Shown: piece by piece, positions 1-10,467 of the stretch
Position numbering within the stretch: position 1 is the stretch's first letter
Layout of the letters: each line of letters starts with the position of its first letter
Source of the DNA: Neiella marina
GTDB lineage: Bacteria; Pseudomonadota; Gammaproteobacteria; Enterobacterales; Neiellaceae
Length of the DNA: 64,000 nucleotides
Assembly (NCBI RefSeq): GCF_002165625.1
Contig: NZ_NGNS01000014.1
Coordinates: 41,364-105,363, forward strand
Reading direction: 5' to 3'
The notes under the pieces: model-generated
Told to the model about the DNA's origin: nothing
Databases searched by the model: none
The model's input: the letters and a program-made list of their open reading frames with translations, nothing else
Translations under genes and position numbers: made by a program

Positions 1-4
1 ATCC

Positions 5-565
5 ATGGTCTATAACGCTCATCGTGGTTTCACGCTAGTCGAAATCGTCATCAGTATCGTGGTGATGGGCATCGCATTGCTTATCGTCACCTCGGTGATG
101 GCGCCGCAGGCGAGAAACTCCGTCGACCCAGTGATGGACGTTAAAGCCGCTGAGTTAGCACAAACCCTGTTGAATGAAGCCCTGGCTAAATCCTATGACC
201 ACAACTCCGATCATAACGGTAGCCGTTGGCGTTGCGGCGAGAGCATCGCAGGGCTGACCATTGCCAGCTGTACCACTCGTATCGGTCCCGATATGGTCGG
301 TGGCAGTTTGGAAACACGAACTCAGTTTAATGATATCGATGATTTTGATACCGCCGGCGCCTTTCTAGCAGGCGATGACTTACTCAATTCTTCGGGTGAT
401 GCGATTGGACCGCTCTATCCTAATTTTTCCGCTGCCATCGCGGTATCGCATGATGCCGCAGCATTTGATGACAGTGGCACCGATGTCGCCAAACGGATAG
501 ACGTGACCATTCGAGGCCCCTCTGGGCGCGAATTAGTATTCTCTGCCTATCGAGGCAACTACTAA
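5..565 (+). CDS. mshD: MSHA pilus minor pilin MshD (PilV-like)
   Basis: Minor pilin of the mannose-sensitive haemagglutinin type IV pilus; after prepilin-peptidase cleavage it should join the inner-membrane pilin pool that primes pilus assembly. Directly visible is a type III signal: short basic leader, then G8-F9-T-L-V-E13, followed by about 20 hydrophobic residues. The Glu at mature position 5 is present. The rest (about 150 aa) is a polar globular domain with two Cys. The TAA stop overlaps the next ATG by one base, so it is coupled to mshO. The symbol rests mainly on position just ahead of mshO-mshP-mshQ, because minor pilins diverge strongly. The upstream genes of the operon lie outside the window. 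Confidence 0.8.
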   Translation: MVYNAHRGFTLVEIVISIVVMGIALLIVTSVMAPQARNSVDPVMDVKAAELAQTLLNEALAKSYDHNSDHNGSRWRCGESIAGLTIASCTTRIGPDMVGGSLETRTQFNDIDDFDTAGAFLAGDDLLNSSGDAIGPLYPNFSAAIAVSHDAAAFDDSGTDVAKRIDVTIRGPSGRELVFSAYRGNY

Positions 566-1383
566 TGATCACTTCTTCGCGCGCCGCTCGCTTGTCCACG
601 TCTGCTGGCTTTACTCTGATGGAGCTGGTGGTGGTGATGGTGTTGTTGGGCATTGTGGTGATTGCCACCAGTAATTTTGTGATCACTGGTGTGGCAATTT
701 TTACCCGCGGTGTAGACCGCCAGAATATGGCGTCAACGGGCCGTTTCGTGGTTGAGCGGCTATCGCGGGAAGTCCGAGACGCGGTTCCCGGCAGTGTCAC
801 TATTCGCGATGATTTGGGCGATTGTTTGGAGTTTCGCCCGATCGAAGCGACGTTCTTCTATCTCGAAGCGCCAGTGGCACCATTACCTGCGGCCAACACC
901 GCGATTGTTGCCAGCAACACCAGTTATTCCTACGACAGCGCAGCAAGTAATTACGATGCCATTGTTTACCCTTTGGTCCGCGATCATGTGTTCAGCGGTG
1001 GCGGTAATTCTCGGGCGGTCGGCGTTGCTGCTAATGGTTTGTCCGACAACGGCGACAATTCGAGTACCTTGCAGTTTAGCAGTAGCTTCCAGTTTCCTGA
1101 GGGATCACCGGCCCAGCGGTTGTTCTTGACCCGCAGTGTCACTAGCTATTGTTTGGTTGCGGGTGAGTTGTATCGACATACCAGTAGCAACGGTAGTATT
1201 ACGCCGGGCAATGGCGGGGTATTGATGGGGCGCTTATTTGCTAATGGTGTTGGTGAAGACATGTTTGCCATTAGTCAGTCGCAATACTCGGGCGTTTCTT
1301 TGGTGCAAGTGTTTCTCAGGCTCAATGCCCGCGATGAGGATGTGGTGCTGAATCATGAAATCCACCTACAGCAAGTCCCATAA
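565..1383 (+). CDS. mshO: MSHA pilus minor pilin MshO
   Basis: Second minor pilin of the MSHA operon, 272 aa. It has a prepilin peptidase site (S-A-G15-F16-T-L-M-E20) and a hydrophobic helix over about residues 20-42, as in PilW/GspJ-like pilins. The C-terminal globular part is Ser/Asn/Gly rich. It likely sits at the pilus tip complex with MshD and MshP. The start overlaps the mshD stop (TAATG) and the 3' end overlaps mshP by 29 bp, consistent with one translationally coupled operon. Identification uses the pilin signature plus gene order. Confidence 0.8.
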   Translation: MITSSRAARLSTSAGFTLMELVVVMVLLGIVVIATSNFVITGVAIFTRGVDRQNMASTGRFVVERLSREVRDAVPGSVTIRDDLGDCLEFRPIEATFFYLEAPVAPLPAANTAIVASNTSYSYDSAASNYDAIVYPLVRDHVFSGGGNSRAVGVAANGLSDNGDNSSTLQFSSSFQFPEGSPAQRLFLTRSVTSYCLVAGELYRHTSSNGSITPGNGGVLMGRLFANGVGEDMFAISQSQYSGVSLVQVFLRLNARDEDVVLNHEIHLQQVP

Positions 1384-1828
1384 TCTTGCTTTTGGCACCA
1401 GCCAGCGCGGCGCTAGCTTAATGGTGGCGTTGTTCCTGTTAGTGATTCTGTCGGTGTTAGCGGCTCGTCTGATCAATGTTTTATCGGACAGTTCACGCAG
1501 TATCGCGGTGGAAGTGTATGGCACCAGAGCGTTAATGGCGGCGCAAAGTGGTGCCGATTTAGCCCTAGTCAAACTGTTCCCATTGGACAACGGAGTGGGC
1601 GCTGGTTGTGGCGCTGTGCCAACCAGTGATAGCGGTGAGTTTGCCGATAACGCCGGCCTATTGCGTTGTTCGGCAACCATTGGTTGTCAGCAGCAGGCCA
1701 TTCCCGATGCGGTTGGCAGTGTGCTCTATACCATTACCGTCACTGGCTTTTGCGCTGGGGGCGGTGGCGAAGAGGCCATTCGAGCCGAGCGGATCATTGA
1801 GCTAGAAGCAAGAGGACTGTCGTTGTGA
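1355..1828 (+). CDS. mshP: MSHA biogenesis protein MshP (PilX-like)
   Basis: 157 aa, PilX/MshP-type membrane-anchored minor pilin. The N-terminus has R18-G19-A20-S21-L22 followed by a long hydrophobic helix. It lacks the canonical GFTLxE signature and the Glu at mature position 5, which is characteristic of the PilX/GspK-like subunit thought to cap the tip complex. Four cysteines in the C-terminal half could form disulfides in the periplasm. The start lies 29 bp inside mshO, and the TGA stop overlaps the GTG of mshQ (GTGA), so it is tightly coupled to both. Confidence 0.75.
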   Translation: MKSTYSKSHNLAFGTSQRGASLMVALFLLVILSVLAARLINVLSDSSRSIAVEVYGTRALMAAQSGADLALVKLFPLDNGVGAGCGAVPTSDSGEFADNAGLLRCSATIGCQQQAIPDAVGSVLYTITVTGFCAGGGGEEAIRAERIIELEARGLSL

Positions 1829-4800
1829 GCCAGCCGGTAGCGCTTTTTCGACTCATTGCCCTACTGATTCTAGTGGTTGGGGCCAATCCATTTGTGGTCG
1901 CCGCCACCTGTGATGATGTTTTGAAAGTGACGCTGCAGGGGGTGAGAGAAGCGGAAGGTAGCAACACCGGCTCTTACTTCAATCAGAACAGTAGTCAAGC
2001 CAAAATACGAAATGCCCAAGGGCAAGAGTTTGATTTTGTCCGCTTAATCAATAATCAGCCGGGAGGCTGCCCCGGCGTTCAAGGTGGGCGCTGTGTTATC
2101 AGCGGTAATCCGGGAGTGCGAGGCAATCTTGTCTACGATTTGTCACTCAATCCATCGGCACCTAACGTTAACGCTTACAACGGCTTGCGGGTTTATCTTG
2201 GCGTGCCTGATTGGCTTGACCCATATTTCAATAACAGCAATATCAGCTACACCGACGACACATACAACCGTGTTGATGTTGGTGGTGATGTTTATCTGTG
2301 GGGCGGTATTGACGCCAACGAGAACGATCGTGGCTATGTCGAATACACCATCGATAACCTGACCATTTATAACACCGGTGAAGTGTATAGTCCGCCCGGC
2401 GATCTGTTGATACCGCAAGGTTATGTCGCCCAAGGCCAGTTTTATACTCAAGGCAATTCTCGACCCGACGGTTGGGACGATTTTATTGATGACATCCCTG
2501 TGGGCGACGCCAGCGGCTTTTTCTCTCAACTAATAGCCGCTTTGTTTGGCGGTGATGAAGCTGTTACTCAGGTTGATCGGATTGATTTTGTCTTGGACGC
2601 TCTCGATAGAGGCTTGCAAGTACCTTCTTCTGAAGTTGGTAGCTACGTGGTATTTGTCTTTGCCGATGGCGAAATACCTAATTCATTGGTTGAGTTTTTA
2701 TGGCCTCTGGACCACCCATCCGAAACCACCCGGGTTCGCCTCAATGGCCAGCTCTCGCTCAACAACTCGGCAGCAGGTATGAACGAGCCATCCAGCTCAC
2801 CGATTAGTAATCTAGTTGTTCATACCAATAGCCGAGTCACCATGAGTGGCGGCGTGTTTCGAGGCGCGTTAATTCAAGATAATCGCACCAGCCAAGGGAC
2901 GTCTGAAGTGCTTGAGATTAACAATCGAGATGTCGAATTTTATGGTGCGGCGTCAGTCGAAGGCGGTTTTGAATTTACCGGCGGAGACTTTTACTACGAA
3001 GCTCAAGCGCTGGATGCCGACTTTGATGATATTTGTGAATCAACCAGCACTGAAGTGGATCTGTTTATTGATGCCAAGAAAGATACCGCGCTGACATGCG
3101 AAGTGGTCGATGTGGAGTTGCGTGTCGAACGTGGCGGCAGCACGGTCACTGATTTTGAGGGAATCGTGAGTTTGACCACCAGTACCAGCCAGGGAAGTTG
3201 GGTCGGCGCTGGATACTCCTTTAATGGCTCATTAAACAATACCGGCAGCGGCAACGGTAGCTACGAGTTTGTTGCCAGTGACAATGGGCAGGTATTGGTC
3301 GGGTTCCGTCATCCAGCGATAGGCACGGTATCGATGGAAATGACCAAAGATACGACCACTTCGGATCCCGACTCAGTAACCTTTGTTCCTGATGGCTTGA
3401 GTGTTGAATTTAATCCCGAATACCCAACAGCTAACGATCCGTTTGAGTTACTCGTCAAAGCAGTGAAGCCGAGCGACTCTGATCCGAGTCAGTGCGTTTC
3501 TGATATTAACTACGAGGGTGCTAAAAACATCGCGTTTGCGATGCGTTATGCCGACTCAGGACAAACGGTGTTTGTGCCATTAACCCAAGATGGTGAAATC
3601 ATTCCTGAGCAAGGCAACGGTACCATTATTCGCCAGCTCAATTTCTCTCAAGGCGTATCCGAGCCAGCGTTGCAAGATGTCAATTACCGTGATGTTGGCG
3701 GTATTGAAGTGGTGGTCAGTGACCAAGACTTTGCCGATGAGTTTCCCGACCAGCCGCCTCTTACCGGCGAGGGAGCAACCACTGTGATACCGGAATCGGT
3801 GAAAGTCTTAGATGTGCGAACGCAGTTAGCTGGCGCTCAGTGTGGTCAGCAGAACCTCGGTGGTAATGCAACCCAAGGTGCGGCATTTACCGCCGCAGGC
3901 GATCCGTTTGAGGCATTGGTTTCTGGTTTAGTGGCCAATTGTGAGCCAACAGGCAGTGTTTGTGACCCCACTGCCGTCGCTTGTGCGGCTCCCAACTTTA
4001 AGGCGCCAGTAGCCATTTCGGTTGAGCTTGATACGCCAGCCGCTGGTACAGAGGGGGCGCTAACTGGCGATCAGCCGGGCGAGAACGATTTTGCTAGCGG
4101 CAGTGCTGTGGCTGGCAATCTGCGCTACGACGAGGTCGGCAGCATTAAATTAAAATCCTTGGTCACAGATTATGCCGGAACGGGTGAAGATTTCGCTGAT
4201 GAAGTAATCGTAGGGCGGTTTTACCCGGCTTACTTAGAGCGAACTGAGGACTCAGTGCGAGATCTCCCAGCAGCGCGACCAGGATGTTTGAACCTTGGCA
4301 TTGGTGAAGATCATTTCTCCTACCTATCAGCACCAAACCAGCAGATTAGCTTTGAACTTGTTGCCCGAGAACGGGGAGGGGAGTTGACTGAGAATTATCA
4401 GCAAGACGATGATAATCCAGATAACCACTATGCTTTCACCGCTAATGACCCCAGTTATTTGCTATATGACGACAGCACTGAACTGACCGACCGCTTGCAA
4501 GGGCTACCGGATCCCTTGGTTTGGAGTGGCGGTAAAGTGCTAATCGACGATGAAGGCTTCAGTGTAGAACGCCTATACACTTCGCAAACACCACTGACTT
4601 CGATAGAAGACGGGCCTTTCACTTCGCCAGAAATTGGCTTGTCGCTCGAAGGTGGTGATGGCGAGACCTTCCAGCAACAAGAGCTGACTTACGACTGTGG
4701 AGGCAGTACCTGCCCACAACCAGCAATAGACTTGTTAGATGAACCGATTGCTGAGCTGCGCTATGGCCGTTTGCGGGCCGATGATGGCTATAGCCCAGAT

Positions 4801-5259
4801 AGTCTGGATTTGCATGTGCCACTCGTTGTCGAGTATTGGAATGGCAGTAATTTTGTTGTCAATAGCTGGGACAGCTGCACTGAGTTGGGCTTTGCCTTGA
4901 TGTCATTTGATCCCGAGAAGAGTAACGCCGATGCGGTTGACATCGGCACAGGTAGCTCGACCTTGGCGTTGACTCGCGACCGCAGCAATTATGTTGGTTC
5001 TGGCGCGACTGTGCTGACTCAGGATGGCAGAGTTTGGCTGCGCTACACGGCACCAAATGATTCTGGCTCGGCGACTCACTATGTTGGAGATGGCGGTGCC
5101 TCTAGCCCAGACACAGACTGGCCCGATTGGCTGAAATACAATTGGGATGGCGATCAAGGGTCAGACATAAGTCCCGGTGATGATGCCAGTGTTAGCGGCG
5201 TGGCGACATTTGGCCGCACCCGCGGTAGTGATCGGGTGATCTCGCGACGTGAGCTCTAG
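1825..5259 (+). CDS. mshQ: MSHA biogenesis protein MshQ, large secreted protein
   Basis: 1144 aa protein at the end of the MSHA operon. The GTG start is fixed by the GTGA overlap with mshP. The N-terminus has a Sec-type signal peptide: a hydrophobic stretch at about residues 8-27 ending V-V-A-A-T. The mature part is acidic, Gly/Asn/Ser rich and beta-strand like, with many Asp/Asn-Gly turns and scattered Cys pairs. The C-terminal half resembles the domain shared by MshQ proteins. MshQ is known only as an MSHA-associated protein of uncertain role; an adhesin or tip function is inference. It ends 3 bp before the convergent gene's stop, so there is almost no intergenic space. Confidence 0.75.
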   Translation: MSQPVALFRLIALLILVVGANPFVVAATCDDVLKVTLQGVREAEGSNTGSYFNQNSSQAKIRNAQGQEFDFVRLINNQPGGCPGVQGGRCVISGNPGVRGNLVYDLSLNPSAPNVNAYNGLRVYLGVPDWLDPYFNNSNISYTDDTYNRVDVGGDVYLWGGIDANENDRGYVEYTIDNLTIYNTGEVYSPPGDLLIPQGYVAQGQFYTQGNSRPDGWDDFIDDIPVGDASGFFSQLIAALFGGDEAVTQVDRIDFVLDALDRGLQVPSSEVGSYVVFVFADGEIPNSLVEFLWPLDHPSETTRVRLNGQLSLNNSAAGMNEPSSSPISNLVVHTNSRVTMSGGVFRGALIQDNRTSQGTSEVLEINNRDVEFYGAASVEGGFEFTGGDFYYEAQALDADFDDICESTSTEVDLFIDAKKDTALTCEVVDVELRVERGGSTVTDFEGIVSLTTSTSQGSWVGAGYSFNGSLNNTGSGNGSYEFVASDNGQVLVGFRHPAIGTVSMEMTKDTTTSDPDSVTFVPDGLSVEFNPEYPTANDPFELLVKAVKPSDSDPSQCVSDINYEGAKNIAFAMRYADSGQTVFVPLTQDGEIIPEQGNGTIIRQLNFSQGVSEPALQDVNYRDVGGIEVVVSDQDFADEFPDQPPLTGEGATTVIPESVKVLDVRTQLAGAQCGQQNLGGNATQGAAFTAAGDPFEALVSGLVANCEPTGSVCDPTAVACAAPNFKAPVAISVELDTPAAGTEGALTGDQPGENDFASGSAVAGNLRYDEVGSIKLKSLVTDYAGTGEDFADEVIVGRFYPAYLERTEDSVRDLPAARPGCLNLGIGEDHFSYLSAPNQQISFELVARERGGELTENYQQDDDNPDNHYAFTANDPSYLLYDDSTELTDRLQGLPDPLVWSGGKVLIDDEGFSVERLYTSQTPLTSIEDGPFTSPEIGLSLEGGDGETFQQQELTYDCGGSTCPQPAIDLLDEPIAELRYGRLRADDGYSPDSLDLHVPLVVEYWNGSNFVVNSWDSCTELGFALMSFDPEKSNADAVDIGTGSSTLALTRDRSNYVGSGATVLTQDGRVWLRYTAPNDSGSATHYVGDGGASSPDTDWPDWLKYNWDGDQGSDISPGDDASVSGVATFGRTRGSDRVISRREL

Positions 5260-5262
5260 CCG

Positions 5263-5760
5263 CTATTCATCTCGGCAAAACTGACCCCAAACGGCAGGTA
5301 CTAAACTGAGATAATCGCTCATTGCCATAATGATGGATTCGGTGGTGACACCGCAGTTAAAAGCAATTGTTTGATTGCTTTTCAAAGCTTCATCAAGGTA
5401 CATGGGGACGTCAATCAAACCGCTGCCAAACGGCGGTAAAGCGCCTTTTTCAACGCCAGCAATTGCCATTAACTCTGCGCTTGAAGCAAAACGAAGTTTC
5501 TGACAGCCGAGAAAGCGTCGTACTTTTTGTGAGTCAACTTGCTGATCGGCAGGTACTACAATCATGGCAAAATCACCCTGATGAAACGAATTTGCCGTGT
5601 AACGGCTGCGAAACAACAAACTCTTACCCCCCAAGGCCATCGGTAATTGCCGTTGTTCGGCGCTTTGCTCACAGGTGCTGGCGGCGCTATGGCTTTGTTG
5701 TTGGTATTTGATTTGATGTTGCGCCAGCAAGGCGATGATTTGCGAGCCGATTGGTGTCAT
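5263..5760 (-). CDS. YbaK/EbsC-family aminoacyl-tRNA deacylase-like protein
   Basis: 165 aa, a stand-alone deacylase domain of the YbaK/ProX family, whose members hydrolyse mischarged aminoacyl-tRNAs. The core of the fold is visible: a hydrophobic strand with FAMIVVPADQ, the segment KVRRFLGCQKLRFASSAEL, and the family loop G-V-E-K-G-A-L-P-P-F-G followed by a conserved-looking strand ending in NCG. It is convergent with mshQ (3 bp gap) and divergent from mreB, so it is a single-gene unit. Substrate (Cys-tRNA-Pro, Ala-tRNA-Pro or other) cannot be read from the sequence. It is not recognisable as E. coli YbaK itself. Confidence 0.75.
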   Translation of the reverse strand: MTPIGSQIIALLAQHQIKYQQQSHSAASTCEQSAEQRQLPMALGGKSLLFRSRYTANSFHQGDFAMIVVPADQQVDSQKVRRFLGCQKLRFASSAELMAIAGVEKGALPPFGSGLIDVPMYLDEALKSNQTIAFNCGVTTESIIMAMSDYLSLVPAVWGQFCRDE

Positions 5761-5870
5761 TTGGGGGTTAAAATTGCGTCAAAAAAGTCATCATCTGCCA
5801 ACATCATGACAGATTTATGTGGTCTTGTTGTGGTTTTACCATTTAATGGCCGAATTAAGTGGTTGCTTGC

Positions 5871-5899
5871 TTGTCGAAGCCCGAGGGCATTGGTAAAGT
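5871..5899 (+). promoter_or_regulatory. Predicted sigma-70 promoter for mreB
   Basis: TTGTCG (5871-5876), a 17 bp spacer and an extended -10 (TGG then TAAAGT at 5894-5899). It lies 48 bp upstream of the mreB ATG on the correct strand. Prediction from consensus only. Confidence 0.45.
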
Positions 5900-5916
5900 T
5901 AGCCCGTTTAATTTGA

Positions 5917-6990
<1,074 letters not shown>

Positions 6991-7010
6991 TCGTCGCGGG
7001 TATTCGCTGA

Positions 7011-7895
7011 ATGAATCCTATTTTTGGTCGGGGCCCATCGCTCCAGCTTCGTTTGATACTGGCCGTGATCACGGCCATTCTGCTGGCGTACCTCGACCGA
7101 AATTTTGCCTACATTGCGCAAGTCCGCGGCTATTTAAGTACCGCAGTCAGTCCAATCTATTACGTTGCCAATCTGCCTGAGCAAGTACTCACTGAAGTTG
7201 GTGATGTTCTGAAAACTCGTTATACCCTGCGAAAAGAAAACACTCAGCTTCGCGAACAAGCACGATTGGATGCTGGCAAATTGCAAATGCTGGCGCAGTT
7301 GAAACGAGAGAACAACCGGCTTCGCGCCTTATTGGGGTCTCCGGTGCAGCAAGATGCCCGTAAAATGGTAACGGAAGTGATTGCCGTTGAAAGCGATCCT
7401 TATCGTTACCGAGTGTTGATTGATAAGGGCAGTAGAGATGGCACCTACATTGGCCAACCTGTATTGGACGACAACGGCGTGGTTGGGCAAATTGATGAAG
7501 TCGGATACAGCACCAGTCGAGTGCTACTGATTGCCGATTTAAGTCATGCGCTGCCGATTCGTATCAGTCGTAATGACACCCGTAGTATTGCCTTAGGCAT
7601 TGGTGCGCTCGACAAGCTTGAACTGCAACACGTGCCTCACAGCGCCGACATCCGAGAAGGCGATCTGGCGATTACCTCGGGACTTGGTGGCCGTTTTCCT
7701 GAAGGCTATCCAGTTGCCAGAGTCATTACCGCCAACTTTGATGAAAGTCTGCCATTTGCTGAGATCACCGTGCAGCCAATTGCCGCGCTCGACCGGCTCC
7801 GCTACTTATTATTGGTTTGGCCTGCAGAGCAAGACCAGGTGCCCGTCACCAACCCTGAAGCTGTTGAACAGCTTGCGACAGAGGAAGGTAGTTGA
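7011..7895 (+). CDS. mreC: Rod shape-determining protein MreC
   Basis: 294 aa bitopic inner-membrane protein of the elongasome; its periplasmic domain contacts PBP2. The sequence shows a basic N-terminus, one transmembrane helix (about residues 11-28), a coiled coil rich in Leu/Glu/Arg (about 68-108) and a beta-rich MreC domain with the motifs DKGSRDG and GLGGRFPEGYPVA. The stop TGA overlaps the mreD ATG. Length is slightly below the E. coli protein, with a short acidic C-terminal tail. Confidence 0.96.
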   Translation: MNPIFGRGPSLQLRLILAVITAILLAYLDRNFAYIAQVRGYLSTAVSPIYYVANLPEQVLTEVGDVLKTRYTLRKENTQLREQARLDAGKLQMLAQLKRENNRLRALLGSPVQQDARKMVTEVIAVESDPYRYRVLIDKGSRDGTYIGQPVLDDNGVVGQIDEVGYSTSRVLLIADLSHALPIRISRNDTRSIALGIGALDKLELQHVPHSADIREGDLAITSGLGGRFPEGYPVARVITANFDESLPFAEITVQPIAALDRLRYLLLVWPAEQDQVPVTNPEAVEQLATEEGS

Positions 7896-8368
7896 TGCGC
7901 GCTCGATTTTGGCTCGGCCTAACCTTGTTTGTTGCTTTGATTGCTGCTGTCATGCCAGTACCGGCATGGATTGAAGACTTCCGCCCTGATTGGCTGTTAC
8001 TGGTGCTGGGTTATTGGGCTTTAGCCTTACCCAATCGTGTCAATGTCGGTACCGCCTGGAGTCTTGGCTTAGTGCTCGATATTTTGCAGGGCGCGGTACT
8101 TGGAGCCAATGCGTTGGCCCTCAGCGTGGTGATATACGTTCTGGCTCTGCACTTCCAAAAAATACGAAACTTCTCAGTCTGGCAGCAGGCAATAATCATT
8201 TCGCTACTGTCGATCATGGTCAAGTTATTGAGCTATTGGATGAGCTATTTGGCGTACGATATTGACTTTAATGACCAGCAGTTATGGGGCGCTCTGATTA
8301 ACTTTTTGTTGTGGCCTTGGCTGTTTTATTTGATGCGGCGCTATCGTCGTCATTTCAGAATAAGCTAA
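7895..8368 (+). CDS. mreD: Rod shape-determining membrane protein MreD
   Basis: 157 aa polytopic inner-membrane protein, third member of the MreBCD module. Five hydrophobic segments and the conserved family pattern DxLLL..YWAL near residue 30 are visible, as is the loop GLVLDILQGAVLGANAL. The start is placed at ATG 7895, which overlaps the mreC stop (TGATG) and is preceded by GAGGAAGG at 7881-7888. A TTG one codon earlier is less likely. It ends 30 bp before maf. Confidence 0.93.
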   Translation: MRARFWLGLTLFVALIAAVMPVPAWIEDFRPDWLLLVLGYWALALPNRVNVGTAWSLGLVLDILQGAVLGANALALSVVIYVLALHFQKIRNFSVWQQAIIISLLSIMVKLLSYWMSYLAYDIDFNDQQLWGALINFLLWPWLFYLMRRYRRHFRIS

Positions 8369-8398
8369 TCTACTGATTACGCTTTTGTGGATTAAGCC

Positions 8399-8974
8399 AT
8401 GAAACTATCCTTGCCTTTGGTGTTAGCCTCCCAAAGCCCGAGACGGCGTGAGTTGCTGGGGCAATTGGTGACCCATTTCGAGCAGCGTAGCGCTGACATT
8501 GATGAAGTGCGTCAGCCTGACGAGTCTCCAGCATCGTATGTTGCTAGGCTCGCCCAAGAAAAAGCCCAAGCTGTTGCTCAACTGGAGCCCAATAAGTGGG
8601 TGTTGGGGGCAGACACCATTGTTGTTTTGGGCGCTCGAATTTTTGAAAAGCCGCAAGATGAAGCTGATTGCTTAGCAACATTGTCGTTGCTTTCAGGTCA
8701 AACCCATCAAGTGATGACGGCCGTTGCGTTGTGCAAAGGCAATCAGCTGCTACACCAAACGGTGAGCTCAAATGTGACATTTCGGCCGTTGTCGACGTCA
8801 GAAATGGTGGCTTACTGGCAAACTGGCGAGCCAGCGGATAAGGCTGGCGGCTATGGTATTCAGGGCTTAGGCGGATGTTTCGTTTCTCATTTATCGGGCA
8901 GCTACAGCGCAGTGGTCGGTTTGCCATTGTGTCAGACTCAGCAGTTGCTGCAGGCTGCAATTAAGGAATCCTGA
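8399..8974 (+). CDS. maf: Maf/YhdE nucleoside triphosphate pyrophosphatase
   Basis: 191 aa house-cleaning enzyme; the YhdE branch hydrolyses dTTP/UTP and modified pyrimidine triphosphates to monophosphates. The hallmark N-terminal loop A10-S-Q-S-P-R-R-R-E-L-L is complete. The catalytic Asp motif GADTIVV and the later GKAGGYGIQG-type loop (here DKAGGYGIQGLGG) are also present. Position immediately after mreBCD and before rng is the same as in E. coli yhdE, which supports the YhdE assignment over the paralogue YceF. The gap to rng is 3 bp. Confidence 0.95.
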   Translation: MKLSLPLVLASQSPRRRELLGQLVTHFEQRSADIDEVRQPDESPASYVARLAQEKAQAVAQLEPNKWVLGADTIVVLGARIFEKPQDEADCLATLSLLSGQTHQVMTAVALCKGNQLLHQTVSSNVTFRPLSTSEMVAYWQTGEPADKAGGYGIQGLGGCFVSHLSGSYSAVVGLPLCQTQQLLQAAIKES

Positions 8975-8977
8975 ATT

Positions 8978-10465
8978 ATGTCGAATATGTCTGCGTTAGG
9001 GGTTGAATTGCTCATCAACGTCACTCCCAGTGAAACACGAGTTGCGTTGGTTGAAAATGGCGTGCTGCAAGAGGTACACATCGAGCGAGAAGCAAAACGA
9101 GGCATTGTTGGCAATATCTATAAAGGGGTTGTCAGTCGAGTCTTGCCCGGAATGCAAGCCGCGTTTGTCGATATTGGCTTAGGCAAAGCTGCTTTTCTGC
9201 ATGCTTCCGATATTGTGCCTCACACCGAATGTGTCGCCGATGTTGAACAAGAACATTTTCAAGCCGGCAACATTGCCGAGTTAGTCCGTGAGGGCCAGCA
9301 AATCGTTGTTCAAGTGGTGAAGGACCCCCTTGGCACTAAGGGTGCGAGGCTGACCACTGATATCACCTTACCGTCGCGTTATTTGGTGTTTATGCCAGGA
9401 GCCTCTCATGTCGGGGTGTCACAGCGCATCGATTGCGAAGAAGCCAAGCAACGACTGAAAGATTTTGTTTCCAAGTACATCGATGAAAGCGGTGGCTATA
9501 TCGTTCGCACTGCGGCAGAGCACTCCAATGAAATTGAACTGGAGCAAGATACTGCCTTTTTGCGCCGACTATGGGCAAAAATTCAGAAGCGCTGGCAAGG
9601 CGATCCGCCGCTAAGCATGATTTATGAAGATTTACGTTTAGCATTCCGGGTGCTGCGCGATTATGTCGGCACCGGTATCGACCGTATCCGGGTCGACTCG
9701 CGACAAACGTTTGAACAACTTGATTCGTTTTTGGAAGACTTTGTACCCGCTTTAAAAGGCGCATTGGAGTACTATCCGGGTGAGCGGCCAATCTTCGACT
9801 TATATGATGTAGAAACAGAGATTCAACGGGCGCTTGAGCGCAAAGTTGAGCTCAAGTCTGGCGGCTACTTGATCATTGATCAAACCGAAGCCATGACCAC
9901 CATTGATATCAACACGGGCGGCTTTGTTGGCCACCGCAATCTTGAAGAAACTATTTTCAACACCAACCTTGAAGCCACGCAAGCCATTGCCCGGCAGTTG
10001 CGGCTGCGCAACCTCGGTGGAATCATCATTATCGATTTCATTGACATGGTGCAGGAAGATCATCAAGAGCGGGTGATGCAAAGTCTTGAATCGGCGTTGG
10101 CGCGCGACAATGCCAAAACCAAAATTAGTGGCTTTTCTGGTTTGGGCTTGGTCGAGATGACCCGCAAGCGCACCCGGGAGAGTTTGGAACATGTGCTGTG
10201 TGACTCTTGCCCTTCATGTGGTGGTCGCGGAACGGTGAAAACGGTCGAAACGGTGTGTTTTGAAATCCTCCGTGAAATCCTTCGGGTCAATCGTGCCTAC
10301 GATGCCGATATGTTTGTGGTGTACGCCTCTCCGCCGGTCGCGGATGCACTGACCGGCGATGAATCGCACTCGATGGCTGAGCTTGAAGTGTTTATTGGTA
10401 AGCAGGTGAAGATTCAGCCCGAAATCATGTATGGCCAAGAAAAGTTTGACGTGGTGATGATGTAA
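8978..10465 (+). CDS. rng: Ribonuclease G (CafA)
   Basis: 495 aa 5'-end-dependent endoribonuclease that matures the 5' end of 16S rRNA and turns over some mRNAs. It contains an S1-type RNA-binding domain (about residues 38-125, including GMQAAFVDIG), a DNase I-like catalytic core with the metal-site segments TIDINTGGFVG and IIIIDFIDM, and the zinc-link motif C-x-x-C-P-S-C-G-G-R-G near residue 410. It lacks the long C-terminal scaffold of RNase E and its length fits RNase G. It is packed between maf (3 bp) and yhdP (2 bp). Confidence 0.96.
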   Translation: MSNMSALGVELLINVTPSETRVALVENGVLQEVHIEREAKRGIVGNIYKGVVSRVLPGMQAAFVDIGLGKAAFLHASDIVPHTECVADVEQEHFQAGNIAELVREGQQIVVQVVKDPLGTKGARLTTDITLPSRYLVFMPGASHVGVSQRIDCEEAKQRLKDFVSKYIDESGGYIVRTAAEHSNEIELEQDTAFLRRLWAKIQKRWQGDPPLSMIYEDLRLAFRVLRDYVGTGIDRIRVDSRQTFEQLDSFLEDFVPALKGALEYYPGERPIFDLYDVETEIQRALERKVELKSGGYLIIDQTEAMTTIDINTGGFVGHRNLEETIFNTNLEATQAIARQLRLRNLGGIIIIDFIDMVQEDHQERVMQSLESALARDNAKTKISGFSGLGLVEMTRKRTRESLEHVLCDSCPSCGGRGTVKTVETVCFEILREILRVNRAYDADMFVVYASPPVADALTGDESHSMAELEVFIGKQVKIQPEIMYGQEKFDVVMM

Positions 10466-10467
10466 CC